Below are positions 1 through 9,032 of a stretch of 64,000 nt of DNA, piece after piece. The notes below the pieces were generated by a model. That model was not told the DNA's origin, did not search any database, and saw only the letters and a program-made list of their open reading frames with translations. A program made the translations under genes and the position numbers. Origin of the DNA: CBDCWT01 sp965223305 (lineage in GTDB: Bacteria; Planctomycetota; Planctomycetia; Pirellulales; Pirellulaceae); NCBI GenBank assembly GCA_965223305.1, contig CBDCWT010000017.1, positions 1 through 64,000 on the forward strand, in the 5' to 3' direction. The first letter of the stretch is position 1, and every line of letters starts with the position of its first letter.

Positions 1-198
1 GTGCTACCCGATCGCCTGTCAAACCTAGTTAAGCAGAAACTGTGTGACTTGGCTGGCCGTGGGTTCGTTTGGCGCCCAATGTTAATTGGTGGAAAGATGA
101 GCGAGGATGAGTTGGAAGATCTGAAGAAGCAAATACACGAGATGCATAACTCGCTTGGACTCGGAGCTGATCGCGAAGACAAGCATGAGCCGATGTAG
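1..198 (+). CDS. Short or truncated ORF at window edge
   Basis: An open frame begins with GTG at the first base and ends in TAG, giving 65 residues. The last half is charged and probably helical (SEDELEDLKKQIHEMHNSL), as in a C-terminal tail. Because it starts at the window edge it is most likely the end of a longer gene whose start is not visible. I do not recognise the family. The frame could also be chance. Confidence 0.25.
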   Translation: MLPDRLSNLVKQKLCDLAGRGFVWRPMLIGGKMSEDELEDLKKQIHEMHNSLGLGADREDKHEPM

Positions 199-336
199 GT
201 TTACGATTAGACATGCAACCGTAGGTAGGCACGTTTGTAGGTGTCCTGGGGCGAGCTCAGAGCCAACAACTGACATTGCCACGGCAGTTGTGTAAAACGG
301 GCAAGACCTGAATCCCGACCACGCTCCAACTGCGGC

Positions 337-960
337 TCAGACCGCGGGCCGACGGGTGTTGGTTACGTCGCCGCGTATTGGCCCGCGGAATTCGTGACGA
401 GTGTTGGTTCAGGGGTTCTTGGTACACGGTGTCCGTTGACCTTCACGGCGGTCATGGACGACCGCCGCAAAAGATGGCCGCGGTGCCTGGACGGCATCCG
501 TGTAGCGAGCCCGGACGGCGAGCGTAGCGGATCCACCGGAGGCTTTGCCGTAGGTGGACCCAGCGGCCCGCGGCCGGCGCACAGCGCAGGGCCAGGAAGC
601 GGAACCGAAGGTACTCCGCTGGCGTCAGCAGCTGCGTCACGAAGCAACTGGACGTGCGTTGGGCGACAGGCAGCGGTGGCCCGTAGCGTCGAGCGAGCGG
701 AACATGGTGGGCGGTTGCCCATTGCTGGAGGCTCTTGCATGTTGGTCAACGTTGCCACGGAGACGACCAGCGAGCGAATGCGTCCGGCCGCCAGGGCAGG
801 ATGCCCGCGGAGAGAATGTACGAGGGCAGGATGCCCGAGTATCCGCTTTTTTGAGGCCGCGAGCGACCGCGCGGCGAGCTTGCGAGCCAAGCCGGGAGCG
901 GTGGAATGAAGAGCCCGGGTAGGGGCAGCGGCGCAGCGCAGGGAGCGATGAAACGCACTT
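337..960. repeat. Long diverged direct repeat, copy 1
   Basis: About 620 bp of GC-rich DNA that recurs in the same orientation at 6524-7133. Shared blocks include the start (gcgggccgacgggtgttgg), the middle (gatccaccggaggctttgcc) and the end (ggggcagcggcgcagcgcag). Each copy holds a doubled ggcaggatgcccg motif. Several long overlapping frames cross it on both strands but none resembles a protein, so it is treated as non-coding. The two copies flank the transposon and the RHS tip cassette. Confidence 0.85.
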
Positions 961-1243
961 CGGCGTCATCGGCTCAACAGATCTTCCGCGCCAGCCATGT
1001 TTCCGCGCGAATTGGCAAGCTGTTACGGACCGAATTGCGGTCGTAGTTTTTGCCGAATTATGGGTGTAGAGATATTGGGGCTTAGACGGGCAGGTTTGCC
1101 GAATTAGTGCGAATTCTGGAGGAGGCGACCGAGGCGGTGCCGATGTGACGGGTCGAACGGATTCGCCGTCAGTGGTGTGGATTGAGGGTGCGATCGCTCG
1201 CCTCGAACGATCGCAGCCGGGAATCAGCAGACCGTTGACCGAT
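961..1243. other. Left flank of transposon, no gene
   Basis: Non-coding. Three short related motifs occur here: ccgaatt at 1030-1036, gccgaatta at 1052-1060 and gccgaatta at 1098-1106. A similar gccgagtta lies beyond the other side of the element at 4627-4635. Spaced short repeats are usual at ends bound by TnsB/Mu-type transposases, but the far copy is in the same rather than the inverted orientation. I cannot place the transposon boundary. Confidence 0.3.
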
Positions 1244-1546
1244 TCAGCCGGCCTGCCGGTTTTGGTGTTGTCGGAGCCATTGCTCGAGCCGGTCGACGGC
1301 GGGGAGGAAGTCCCAGCCGAGCGCGATCAATAAGTCAATATTGTTCCAGTTGCGTCCGCAGCAGAAGCAGTGTGCCAGGTTGTTGCGGGGATTAACCGTG
1401 GCTCGCAGCTCGTGGCAAGCTGGACAGAGGAAGCGGAGGTAGCCTTCGATCTCTTTGGAGATCGGGCCGTGATCGCCGAGCCGCAGAATCGTCACTTTCA
1501 TCGGCAAGTCGTTGCGGATTGCCCGCAGGAGTTCGCGTGTAATCAT
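1244..1546 (-). CDS. CHC2-type zinc-finger accessory protein of transposon
   Basis: 100 residues starting MITRELL. It holds a CxxC-x14-CxxC cluster (CPAC ... CFCC) followed by GRNWNNIDLL, which resembles the zinc-binding CHC2 domain of DnaG-type primases without the Toprim part. The start is the ATG at 1546, 35 bp after the ATPase stop, with a purine-rich stretch upstream. It is the last gene of the transposon. A role in DNA binding or target recognition is inference. A longer frame running upstream of this start is only the frameshifted ATPase. Confidence 0.7.
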   Translation of the reverse strand: MITRELLRAIRNDLPMKVTILRLGDHGPISKEIEGYLRFLCPACHELRATVNPRNNLAHCFCCGRNWNNIDLLIALGWDFLPAVDRLEQWLRQHQNRQAG

Positions 1547-1581
1547 CTCGGATCTTCTTTGTGGTGAAGGTATCGGGTGCA

Positions 1582-2412
1582 TCAGAAGTCGGTGAGGTCG
1601 ACTTCTTTTTGCCAGTGCGGTTGCAGGAGGACGCGGTTGACCAGATCGATGTCGATCGTTCTCCCGGCGGCCGCTCGGACCGCTTCGAGCATGGGCGGAC
1701 AGACACAGGTTTCGGCATCTTCGTAAGACACCGTCGGCCGAACGGATGATGAGTTCGGTGGCGGCTTCGGTGAACGTGTTGTGAGCCAGTCCGATCCGCT
1801 CGAGTTCGCGATGGATAAAGTCCTTCATACTGTCGTCAGTCAGGCGTTTGGTGATGACCGAATAGGTCACGCGGCTCTTGATGTCCTGATTCACGGCCAG
1901 GTCCGATTGGTGAGCAGGACTGGCTGTCCGATCAGGATCAGGTTGTGGTTCTTGGGAAAGTCCTCGAGCAACAGGCGGAGCTTCCGCAGGTTGTCCATGT
2001 CCATTAGGTGAGCGTCGTCGATGATCGTGACCAGCATCTTGCCGGTGTGATTGAGATTGAACGCCTGTTCGATCAGCCGACGCTCGCACTTGAAGGCGGA
2101 GCTCTCGAACTCGATGCGAAACGCTTCGCAGAGAATCTTGACGGTGTTGGTATACGTGTGCAGCGTTCTCGCGACCGTGGCGACGAGATGTTGTTTCTCG
2201 GGAAGCTGTTTGAGCGCTTCCTTGATGACGGACTTGCCGGTTCCAGGCCGGCCGATGACGAGGCAGAGTCCGCCTTGTTGACAATGAACTTTGAGCGTTT
2301 CGTAGACGTCCTGTTGGTGACGAAGCAGCTCGATGTCGCGGAGCGCGAAGGGATTGTTGGTCAGGCCGAAATAAGCACGGATCATGGCCAGTGGTACCTC
2401 ATAAGAGATCAA
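1582..2412 (-). pseudogene. Transposon AAA ATPase (ExeA/TniB-like), two compensating frameshifts
   Basis: The N-terminal part (2412 to about 1912) starts MISYEV and shows FGLTNNPFAL, Walker A GRPGTGKS and Walker B VTIIDDAH, then LILIGQP, all typical of ExeA/TniB/TnsC-like transposition ATPases. Near 1912 the frame shifts: LAVNQDIKSRVTYSV continues in another frame down to about 1740. A second shift restores the original frame, giving YEDAETCVCPPM and the end WQKEVDLTDF. The full length would be about 276 residues, normal for the family. The two shifts cancel, leaving a scrambled stretch rather than a simple truncation. Confidence 0.75.
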
Positions 2413-2447
2413 GATGGTGGTGTCCGATAGATCGCTTTCGCAGGACG

Positions 2448-3651
2448 TCAGGAAGACCGTTCTCTGCGAGCGAGACCATTTGCGACGGGGTCCAGAAGTC
2501 TCGCCTGTCCCAGTCGCCGTCCCTTGTCGTAGACGACGACGGTGCCTTGTCGAGAACGTTCGTAGCGTAGTTCAATCTTCCTGCCGCGCAGGTCGACTGG
2601 CGTTTCGTAGCGGTTCCCTTGAAAACTGAACGTGTTGTCCTTTTTGACCGTGCGAACCGCCTCGGCATAGAACAGTTCGTCGGTGTCCTCGGACGGGGCA
2701 AGGAAACGGATGCGGGACAGGTCCATGCCGAATCGGTCGATTGGCTTCATGCCGAGTGTCGAATGCAGGGCGGCGTTGTATTCGTGTTCGACCCAATGCG
2801 TGAACTGTTTGTTGAGTTGCTCGAGGGACGAGAGGTCGAGCTTCCGCACGAGGAATTGGTCGCGAACTCGGCGAAAGAACCGTTCGATCTTTCCTTTCGC
2901 AGCGGCATCTCGAACAGCCGTATGCCGAAGAATACAGCCCACGCGAGCACACACGAGTGTGATTTCCTGACAACAGTAGATGGAGCCGTTATCGACCAGC
3001 AACTGCTCCGGGACGCCTCGTTTGTAGAACGCAGCACGGAGTGCTTGGACCATCGCCTCGGCGTTTTCGTCGAAGAAGAATTCTCCATGACACAACACAC
3101 GGCTGGCGTCGTCGATGAAGGTGATCAGTTTGACTTGCCGCCGCTGCATGTGCGGGCCGAACATGGTGTCGGCCTGCCACAGCTGGTTGGCGTATTGCAT
3201 GCTGAAGGCGAGTCGGCGTTTGTTGCCGCCGACGTCTTCTTTGAGTAACTCGTACTCGCGTACGAAGCGGCAGAAGGTCGTGAGTGCGATTTGATCGGCC
3301 CGCAAGAGTCCTTTCTCGATGCAGAAGCGGTAGATGGCGGACTTGTTGATCCGCCTTCTGATGGAAGTGGGGTAAGGCGGCGTTGATCGCTTCGAGGACT
3401 TCCTCGGGCGTCACCTTGCGTGGCTGTCCTTTGTCGGCCCGGGCATGGCTATTCATCGCGGTGACACCGTGGTTCTTGTAGCGGTAGTACCAGGTCTCGA
3501 TGGTCCGCCACGTGAAACGGTGTGGCTCCCCCTCTTCATCGAGAAACGTCATCTTCGCGACGTTTTGGGTTCTCTCGCGTTGCGTTTTGCCCTCGGCGAC
3601 ATCAATTGCTCCGAGCACTTTCATCTTTAGGTAGACGGAGGGTCGCTTCAC
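2448..3651 (-). pseudogene. DDE integrase-core transposase, frameshifted
   Basis: The start is GTG at 3651, preceded by a good ribosome site (aaaggag, 6 nt away). The N-terminal region (KRPSVYLKMKVLGAIDVAEG, then FTWRTIETWYYRYK) is a DNA-binding helix-turn-helix. About 100 codons in, near 3345, the frame shifts: RINKSAIYRFCIEKGLL lies in the second frame and leads into the catalytic core. Core acidic residues are visible at WQADTMFG, LLVDNGSIY and KGKIERFFRRVRDQ (D, D, E of an rve domain). The C-terminus reads RYETPVDLRGRKIELRYE. Total length near 400 residues fits Mu/IS481-type transposases. It is followed by the ATPase gene. Confidence 0.75.
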
Positions 3652-3900
3652 GTTTGGCTCCTTTCTAAACGTGGTTGGAACATGTTGGAGGGTGAGTCTA
3701 TGCGAGCGGCGCCAGTGCGTCGTCGTCGTATTGCGTTGTTGGCCCTCCACGCTCCACCGGCGAGTGGCCAGTGCGCTGGCAATTCGGTCGAGCGGCTTGC
3801 AAATAGAGTGGCAACGGCCGGTGGCGAAGGCGGTGACGAGCTGGACGGCGCTGTCAGCGAGGTGCTAACCGCCGACTAATGTGAGAACCGAATCAGCGTG

Positions 3901-4452
3901 TCACACAAAGAAGGCTTGCAGTGTGACCTGGAAGGCGGCAATGGGACCCAGAGGATGCTGGCTAAAGGCCGCTTCAAGATGAGCGAGGGTGAGTTGTGCC
4001 GGTTGCCCCGACGCGATCTGCGGCGGTTTGCATAAGGTGCCCAGCGCGGTGCGGATTGCGCTTTGGGCTCGCTGAAATCGCCTCCAGATGCGGTACGGCG
4101 CCGAATCGCTCAGTCTGCTTTCGAGGCTTCGGAAAGCTTGTCGTTGATTACCAGTGAGGGCGGCTTGCTGGAGAAACTCCCACAAGCTGTCGGCGTTCAG
4201 GAAGAGTCGTTTGATTTTATCGGCCGTCCAAACGCTGAAGGTTCGTCCGCAGCCGGCGGAACGCGTCCGATTGTTGCAGAAGACACGCTGGGCGCGGATT
4301 GTTTTCCCGCGCAGATGCATGGGGTCATAGCCTCGCAAGAAGCCGTGGCGGATCAGGTATCCACTTTGTTTGCAATGCGGACACGCCGTGACTTTCGGCT
4401 TGGCGAGCTGGGCATCGACTTCCTCTTGCGAACTGCAAATCCTCCGACACAC
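3901..4452 (-). CDS. Zinc-ribbon transposon-associated protein
   Basis: 183 residues from a GTG start with AAGGA 4 nt upstream. The N-terminal half carries CPHCKQSGYLIRHGF and CNNRTRSAGCGRTFSVW, a zinc ribbon of the kind found at the front of many transposase-like proteins. The C-terminal half is helical (WEFLQQAALTGNQRQAFRSL). It lies 249 bp upstream of the transposase, on the same strand, so it is probably the first gene of the element. I do not recognise a named family. The 249-bp gap to the transposase shows nothing further. Confidence 0.6.
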   Translation of the reverse strand: MCRRICSSQEEVDAQLAKPKVTACPHCKQSGYLIRHGFLRGYDPMHLRGKTIRAQRVFCNNRTRSAGCGRTFSVWTADKIKRLFLNADSLWEFLQQAALTGNQRQAFRSLESRLSDSAPYRIWRRFQRAQSAIRTALGTLCKPPQIASGQPAQLTLAHLEAAFSQHPLGPIAAFQVTLQAFFV

Positions 4453-4755
4453 GATTCCTTACCACCCCATGACGCCCCGAACGAAACGCGAGCAATTATA
4501 CGCTGCTGACACACCGTTCAGAAATCACGACAACCGTCACATGACCTATCGGAGGCGGGGTACGATGTCGTTGACAAAAGAGGCGGGATGCGAGGTGCCG
4601 GGGCGGGCGGCGAGGTGCCGGAGTTTGCCGAGTTAACGGTGTAACCAACAGATCCAACTACAACCACAACTCTGCAAGCAAAAGCCCCAAAGTACGATCA
4701 CAGCGGCGTACGTAACACGCAAAGTGCACATCGACGCGCATTCGAAACCCCTTGC
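4453..4755. other. Junction between transposon and RHS fragment
   Basis: No gene seen. It contains two gcgaggtgccg motifs (4589-4620 region) and gccgagtta at 4627-4635. The transposon's right end must lie here or just upstream. The RHS fragment that follows lacks its 5' part, so an insertion or recombination in this interval probably cut it. Confidence 0.4.
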
Positions 4756-5811
4756 ATGCTAGGTCGAAACGCGGTTGCACTCGAAAACCGCCTTAGGGTG
4801 AACAGTAGCGCCCGTTGGTACGATCCGGAGGTAGGGCGGTGGTTGAGTGAAGATCCGATCGGGTTTGAAGCGGGTGATGCGAATCTGTATCGGTATGTAG
4901 GGAACGAGAATACGGGGGCGGTAGATCCGAGTGGACAGGTTGGTCGAGGCGACATCGCGCAGCCGCTGCCATTGCTGAGACCGAAACCCTCTCCCAAACC
5001 ACAACGTCCGAGCGTGGTACGGATTGGACTCGTGCCATGGCAGTGCGTGTGTCCCAAGCAGGCGGAAGTTACCGCCGAAGAGCCTATGATAAGCGATGAG
5101 GGAGTTGGACACGACGGAATTTACAACGTGGGTCCAGAAGACATTACGATCACGAACGTTGGCCCAGTTCCAGTAATTGGTGGCCCTCGCAATACACCTC
5201 CGCCTGGAAGTGGTGGGTTCTGGGATTCTTTGCATGCCAGTTGGCAAAGCGTCCAACACACCTACACAAGTCTAATGTTAAGTAATTGGTATGGCATGGA
5301 TGAGTTAGGCGACAAGTACATGGACATGGCGTACCATCATAGTCCGATCGGTCAAGTGGAGGATGCGCCTTCCTGGGTTTCAGTTGGAACGAAGGGCAGT
5401 TTTGCCCTTGCCACCGGCGCGACTGCTGCAGCTGCGTTAGTATTAGTTGTCCAAGGAGCAACAGGATCCACAATGTCGGTGACGGTTGTCTCGAACGGCG
5501 GTCGAACGACCATTCCTCACGTTGGATGGCAAGTTGGTGGACAGTGGTACCATGCAACTGGGTGGGGCAATGGGTACTTCCAGTCGTTCGCATGGCAGAC
5601 TGCGGCGCGGATGGGGGCTGGCGGCTGGTGGAATACGCTTTCGGGTATCCCCATTAGGAACCCCGCAGCAGCCGCGGGATTCACCGGGTACACGTACAAC
5701 TGCGTCACTGGAGCAGCGAGGGCAATTTGGAATGGATGGACGGCACCATTGATAGTTGGAGGTGGTATCGTTGGCACTGTTGGTCTACACGAATCTGAGC
5801 AGGAGAACTAA
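4756..5811 (+). CDS. Displaced RHS C-terminal tip (putative toxin)
   Basis: 351 residues. The first ~60 (ARWYDPEVGRWLSEDPIGFE, LYRYVGNEN, DPSG) are the RHS-associated core motif that marks the boundary between an RHS shell and its variable C-terminal tip. No YD repeats precede it, so this is a 5'-truncated orphan tip. The variable part includes a Pro-rich linker, a hydrophobic stretch around residues 215-240 (ATGATAAAALVLVV), then HVGWQVGGQWYHATG and NCVTGAARAIW. A His-containing strand followed by a Cys at a helix start is reminiscent of circularly permuted NlpC/P60-like hydrolases, but this is tentative. The stop codon overlaps the next gene's ATG. Such tips are kept as reservoirs for recombination with a full RHS gene. 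Confidence 0.8.
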   Translation: MLGRNAVALENRLRVNSSARWYDPEVGRWLSEDPIGFEAGDANLYRYVGNENTGAVDPSGQVGRGDIAQPLPLLRPKPSPKPQRPSVVRIGLVPWQCVCPKQAEVTAEEPMISDEGVGHDGIYNVGPEDITITNVGPVPVIGGPRNTPPPGSGGFWDSLHASWQSVQHTYTSLMLSNWYGMDELGDKYMDMAYHHSPIGQVEDAPSWVSVGTKGSFALATGATAAAALVLVVQGATGSTMSVTVVSNGGRTTIPHVGWQVGGQWYHATGWGNGYFQSFAWQTAARMGAGGWWNTLSGIPIRNPAAAAGFTGYTYNCVTGAARAIWNGWTAPLIVGGGIVGTVGLHESEQEN

Positions 5812-6194
5812 TGCGTCCGGCTGCCTACGAGTGTCCCAGCAACCAGACCACGATGATCTGGGATGCGATACAGAACTGTGGTCATTTCATCCTGCTTTTT
5901 CAGACGGATCCCAGGGCGAAAGACGTGGCGGCCGACGTACTCGGTCCAGCGATGTGGCAAGACGAACTACTGCTGGAAGACTACGGAGGAGTGGTGGTGT
6001 CAAGGGATAATGCTGCCTTTGTGTGGATTTCAGTTCGGCGGGAACCGAGGATTTTACCACAGCTAACGCCCGGCTGCTTCGAGCTGTCGTTTAGCCTCAT
6101 TCCACCGAAGAAGGTACTTCGTTCGCGAGTAGAAAAACAGCTGCTTGAGGATGTTCGGAGGGTGGTACATGAACAAGGCCTTGAGGAAACCTAA
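5811..6194 (+). CDS. Putative immunity protein for the RHS tip
   Basis: 127 residues, mixed alpha/beta and acidic, with no recognised domain. Its ATG overlaps the stop of the RHS tip (TAATG), a typical arrangement for translational coupling of a toxin and its cognate immunity gene. It has no signal peptide or membrane segment, which suits a cytoplasmic neutraliser. The immunity role rests on position and size only. Confidence 0.6.
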   Translation: MRPAAYECPSNQTTMIWDAIQNCGHFILLFQTDPRAKDVAADVLGPAMWQDELLLEDYGGVVVSRDNAAFVWISVRREPRILPQLTPGCFELSFSLIPPKKVLRSRVEKQLLEDVRRVVHEQGLEET

Positions 6195-6240
6195 CGGCGA
6201 TGCATGTTGGAGCAGTGGTCAACACTGTTGCCTTGCTTAG

Positions 6241-6360
6241 AACGACGGACACGACGATGGAAGTCTCAATGCAATCACTAACTGTTCGGACTACGTTGGA
6301 GTAGTGACCGGCTCAGTCGTCGGCCCGATCCTTGGCGCGTCGCACGCAGCAACGCCGTGA
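6241..6360 (+). pseudogene. Possible ADP-ribosylglycohydrolase-like fragment
   Basis: A frame of 39 codons directly after a stop reads NDGHDDGSLNAITNCSDYVG and then VVTGSVVGPILGA. It loosely recalls the metal-binding loop of ADP-ribosylglycohydrolases, in which a D-[AT]-D element precedes GA(V/I)xGSLxGAxLGA. ADP-ribosylglycohydrolases can serve as immunity proteins in polymorphic-toxin loci, so a decayed remnant beside an RHS tip would make sense. The match is short and weak. Confidence 0.2.
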
Positions 6361-6523
6361 TGAGATGTCACCCCTGTCGAATCGACGTAACTGAAAAGCA
6401 GTGCTTTCACGACGGCGGAACTCGATGTCTTTCGGGATGCCAGCCGGACGCTAGGCTAGCAATGCAGTTAGGAGTTCGCCGAGACCGCCACCGAGTTGAC
6501 TTAGTCGAAGGCAAAACTCACGG

Positions 6524-7133
6524 CCGCGGGCCGACGGGTGTTGGTTTACATCGCCGCTTATTGGCCCGCGGAACTCGTGACGCGTTTCGGTTCAGGGCAC
6601 CAGGTACACGGCGTCCATTGACTCTCAAGGCGGTCATGGCCGACCGCCGGGAAGATGGCCGCGGTGCCTGGATGGCATCCGCGTAGCGAGCCAGGAAGGC
6701 GAGCGAAGCGGATCCACCGGAGGCTTTGCCGTAGGTGGACCCAGCGGCCCGCGGACGCCGCATAGCGCAGGGCCAGGAAGCGGAACCGAAGGTGACCGCT
6801 TCGCGACAGAAAATAACGTCACAAGGCGACGGAACGTCCGTGGTGAGATAGGTAGCGGTGACCCGGAGCGTCGAGCGAGCGGAACATGGTGGGCATTGTC
6901 CTGGGTGGAAGGTGCTGCACGTCGATCAGCATTCCTACGGTTCTGTCAAGCGAGCGAATGCGTCCGGCCGCCAGGGCAGGATGCCCGCGGAGAGGATGTA
7001 CGAGGGCAGGATGCCCGAGTACCTGCTTTTTGAGGCCACGAGCGACCGCGCGGCGAGCCTTGCGAGCCAAGCCGGGAGCGGGACAACGAGAGCCCGTGTA
7101 GGGGCAGCGGCGCAGCGCAGGGAGCGATGAAAC
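6524..7133. repeat. Long diverged direct repeat, copy 2
   Basis: Second copy of the 337-960 sequence, same orientation, about 6.2 kb away. The flanks and several internal blocks are nearly identical, while the middle (about 6800-6950) has diverged. As in copy 1, long frames on both strands are probably artefacts of GC-rich non-coding DNA. Together the copies bracket the transposon, RHS tip and immunity gene. Confidence 0.85.
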
Positions 7134-8055
7134 GTAACACACGGTCATCGCCATAAGAGACTTCCGCGCCAATCATGCTTCCGTGCAAGTCGACGAGCGA
7201 CCAAGCGTAGTCCGATGCGCTTCCCATGTTGCACCACGCGGGCAGCAATGCGTGTTCGCAACCGATGACGTCTCTGTGTTTGCCGAGAGCGCGTGTATCT
7301 GTGCGTTTAACACTCGAGTGGTGGAGTGTCGCCTTCGCTGGAGCCGGTCGTCGGTCGCTCACCTGTCTGAGCGAAGCGAGTCTGGCGAGCGACGAACGGC
7401 GGAAGCGGAGGTGGCACGTCGCCTTTGCGGGTGAGGTCTGAGGGAGCGGACGTACGGGGCAGAACCAAATCGGCGTTGTGCATGCAAGCCGAGCGACGGC
7501 GCGCTTCCTCGGCACGAGGAACGCGTCCGACGCGATCGTGAACTCGTCGGGCAAAAAAGTGCGAGGAGGGGTTGACAGCGGCGGCGATTTGTCGCGTCCT
7601 TAAGGAGGTGGATTGTGTTTCACGTTTTGCAGCAGTATTTGGCGCTGTTAGTGGACCCGGCTTGCACCGCAAACCTGAAGGACACGCAAATGGCCGAAGC
7701 CAAGTTTTGCTCGACACAACGGAAATTTACCATGCTACGCAGCTTTTCAAGACGGGCTCCTCTTAACAGCAAGTTCGAGCATGCGTTAGACCAGTTCGAG
7801 CATGGAACGTGAAAGTTCTAGCCCCCCATTGAGCCCCCAACGAGCCCCCATTGAGCCCCGTGTGCGCGGGCAAAAAAACGTCGCAAGCTGAAGGGGGCAC
7901 GTGAGTAGCGTCAAAAGGCGTGAAGTTTGGCGCCAGAAGGTGTAATGCCCCCCTAAAAAAAGGCCCCTTCTGACGGGCCAAGTTGGCCCGTGTTTCTCCC
8001 TTGATATCGCCACGTCGGCGGTACTTTTTTTGCAAACGCTTGGTGTTTCACTGCG
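7134..8055. other. Gene-poor stretch
   Basis: No convincing gene. A GTG at 7615 has a strong ribosome site (aaggaggtg, about 5 nt upstream) and opens a 65-codon frame ending at 7812, but the product (MFHVLQQYLALLVDPACT...) looks like no known protein. A C-rich direct repeat lies at 7820-7858. The rest shows nothing. Confidence 0.4.
7820..7858. repeat. C-rich short tandem repeat
   Basis: Three gagccccc/gagcccc units separated by att, aac and att (period about 13 bp). On the other strand this is G-rich with three or four G5-type runs. Confidence 0.6.
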
Positions 8056-8412
8056 CTAGCGGTACGCGTCGAGCCCAGTCTTGAAAGGAGTTTTGTCATG
8101 GCACGCAGGAAAAATTCCAAGAAATCGAGAACGTCGAACCACACCACCGCAGAAGATGACAAATGCGGACAAAACGGAGGCTAAGACGATCCCGATCTTC
8201 GAAACGAGTGGTCGTTGGCTCATCCCAACCGAGCCAATGATGAGTGCCAAAGAGACACCAGTAGAAGCGTAGAACAACGAAGTCATGACAGGAGACGATC
8301 GAGAGGCCACGTCTTGGATAGTGGATGCGCCGTACCGCGACTGATCCTCGACGAGAGCGAGGCAGTTGAAAGCAACCGCAGGTAGCGTTGCACCAACAAT
8401 CCAAATGAACAA
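8056..8412 (-). CDS. Small membrane protein, unknown
   Basis: 118 residues. Three hydrophobic segments are visible: residues 2-20 (FIWIVGATLPAVAFNCLAL), about 44-64 (TSLFYASTGVSLALIIGSVG) and about 73-92 (IGIVLASVLSAFVIFCGGVV), followed by a basic tail. The amphipathic layout supports a real integral membrane protein, but there is no family match I recognise and no gene beside it. The start at 8412 is the first available ATG. Confidence 0.45.
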   Translation of the reverse strand: MFIWIVGATLPAVAFNCLALVEDQSRYGASTIQDVASRSSPVMTSLFYASTGVSLALIIGSVGMSQRPLVSKIGIVLASVLSAFVIFCGGVVRRSRFLGIFPACHDKTPFKTGLDAYR

Positions 8413-9032
8413 AGATAACCGCCTGCGACTCGGTGAGTGGCCAGAACTATTACTCGCTCTGCTGGGCTGATATGGGTTCGCCCTGACTTCTCACTTCTAC
8501 CCGCTTGGGAATGGCGTGATGGCTACCGACTCAATTCCACCAGCACAACAGTACGAACTTCGCCAAAAAACCACCAAACGCGCCACCCGGTCTCGCACTA
8601 GACAAGCAGCTAAAGAACAAAGTGAAACTAACCACGCAACATCTGTTCACCTGCTGGTTTTAACGCGCCCATCCGTGGCTGAAATCAAAGCGCCCCCCCA
8701 AGCGCCCCCCCGACAGAAAAAGGCTGGATGGAGCTCGAAGCCAGGCTCGGCCAGCTGTACGCAAAACTGGCACCGGCCGCGCGGACCAAGGCGATAATGC
8801 GCGCCTTGATCTCGTTTAGGTTCAAAGTTCGAGTCGTTGAGGGGGCGCTGAGTTTCGACGACCAGAATTCCAGATGCACACAATTGTGCGGGGAATTTGA
8901 CTACTTCGATACAACTGCTTCGGTTCAACGAAAGATGCCCCCGCCGGATGCATCCCCGCGAGGGCTTAGAGCGAGCCTTTCGGCTTACTGGAACTGGTTC
9001 ATTCCACGATCCAGTAGCTGGAGGGTTTTTTC
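8413..9032. other. Gene-poor stretch upstream of integrase remnant
   Basis: Overlapping short frames only; no protein signature seen. Two Cs-rich tracts occur at about 8692-8710 (cgcccccccaagcgccccccc). Confidence 0.35.

Larger units (their letters stand above)
1244..4452 (-). mobile_element. Four-gene Mu/TnsB-type transposon core
   Basis: Four minus-strand genes in transcription order: a zinc-ribbon protein (4452-3901), a DDE integrase-core transposase (3651-2448), an ExeA/TniB-like AAA ATPase (2412-1582) and a CHC2-type zinc-finger protein (1546-1244). A transposase paired with an AAA target-selection ATPase is the hallmark of Mu/Tn7/Tn5053-type elements. Both main proteins carry frameshifts, so the copy is probably dead unless these are sequence errors. 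Terminal inverted repeats were not identified; coordinates cover the genes only. Confidence 0.7.

Noticed and set aside
394..909. Long overlapping frames on both strands in the repeat at 337-960
   Set aside because: The corresponding frames in the second copy (6524-7133) are broken or different, so no protein is conserved between copies.
1030..4635. Terminal inverted repeats of the transposon
   Set aside because: gccgaatta-type motifs occur at both sides but in the same orientation, and no longer inverted match could be found by eye.
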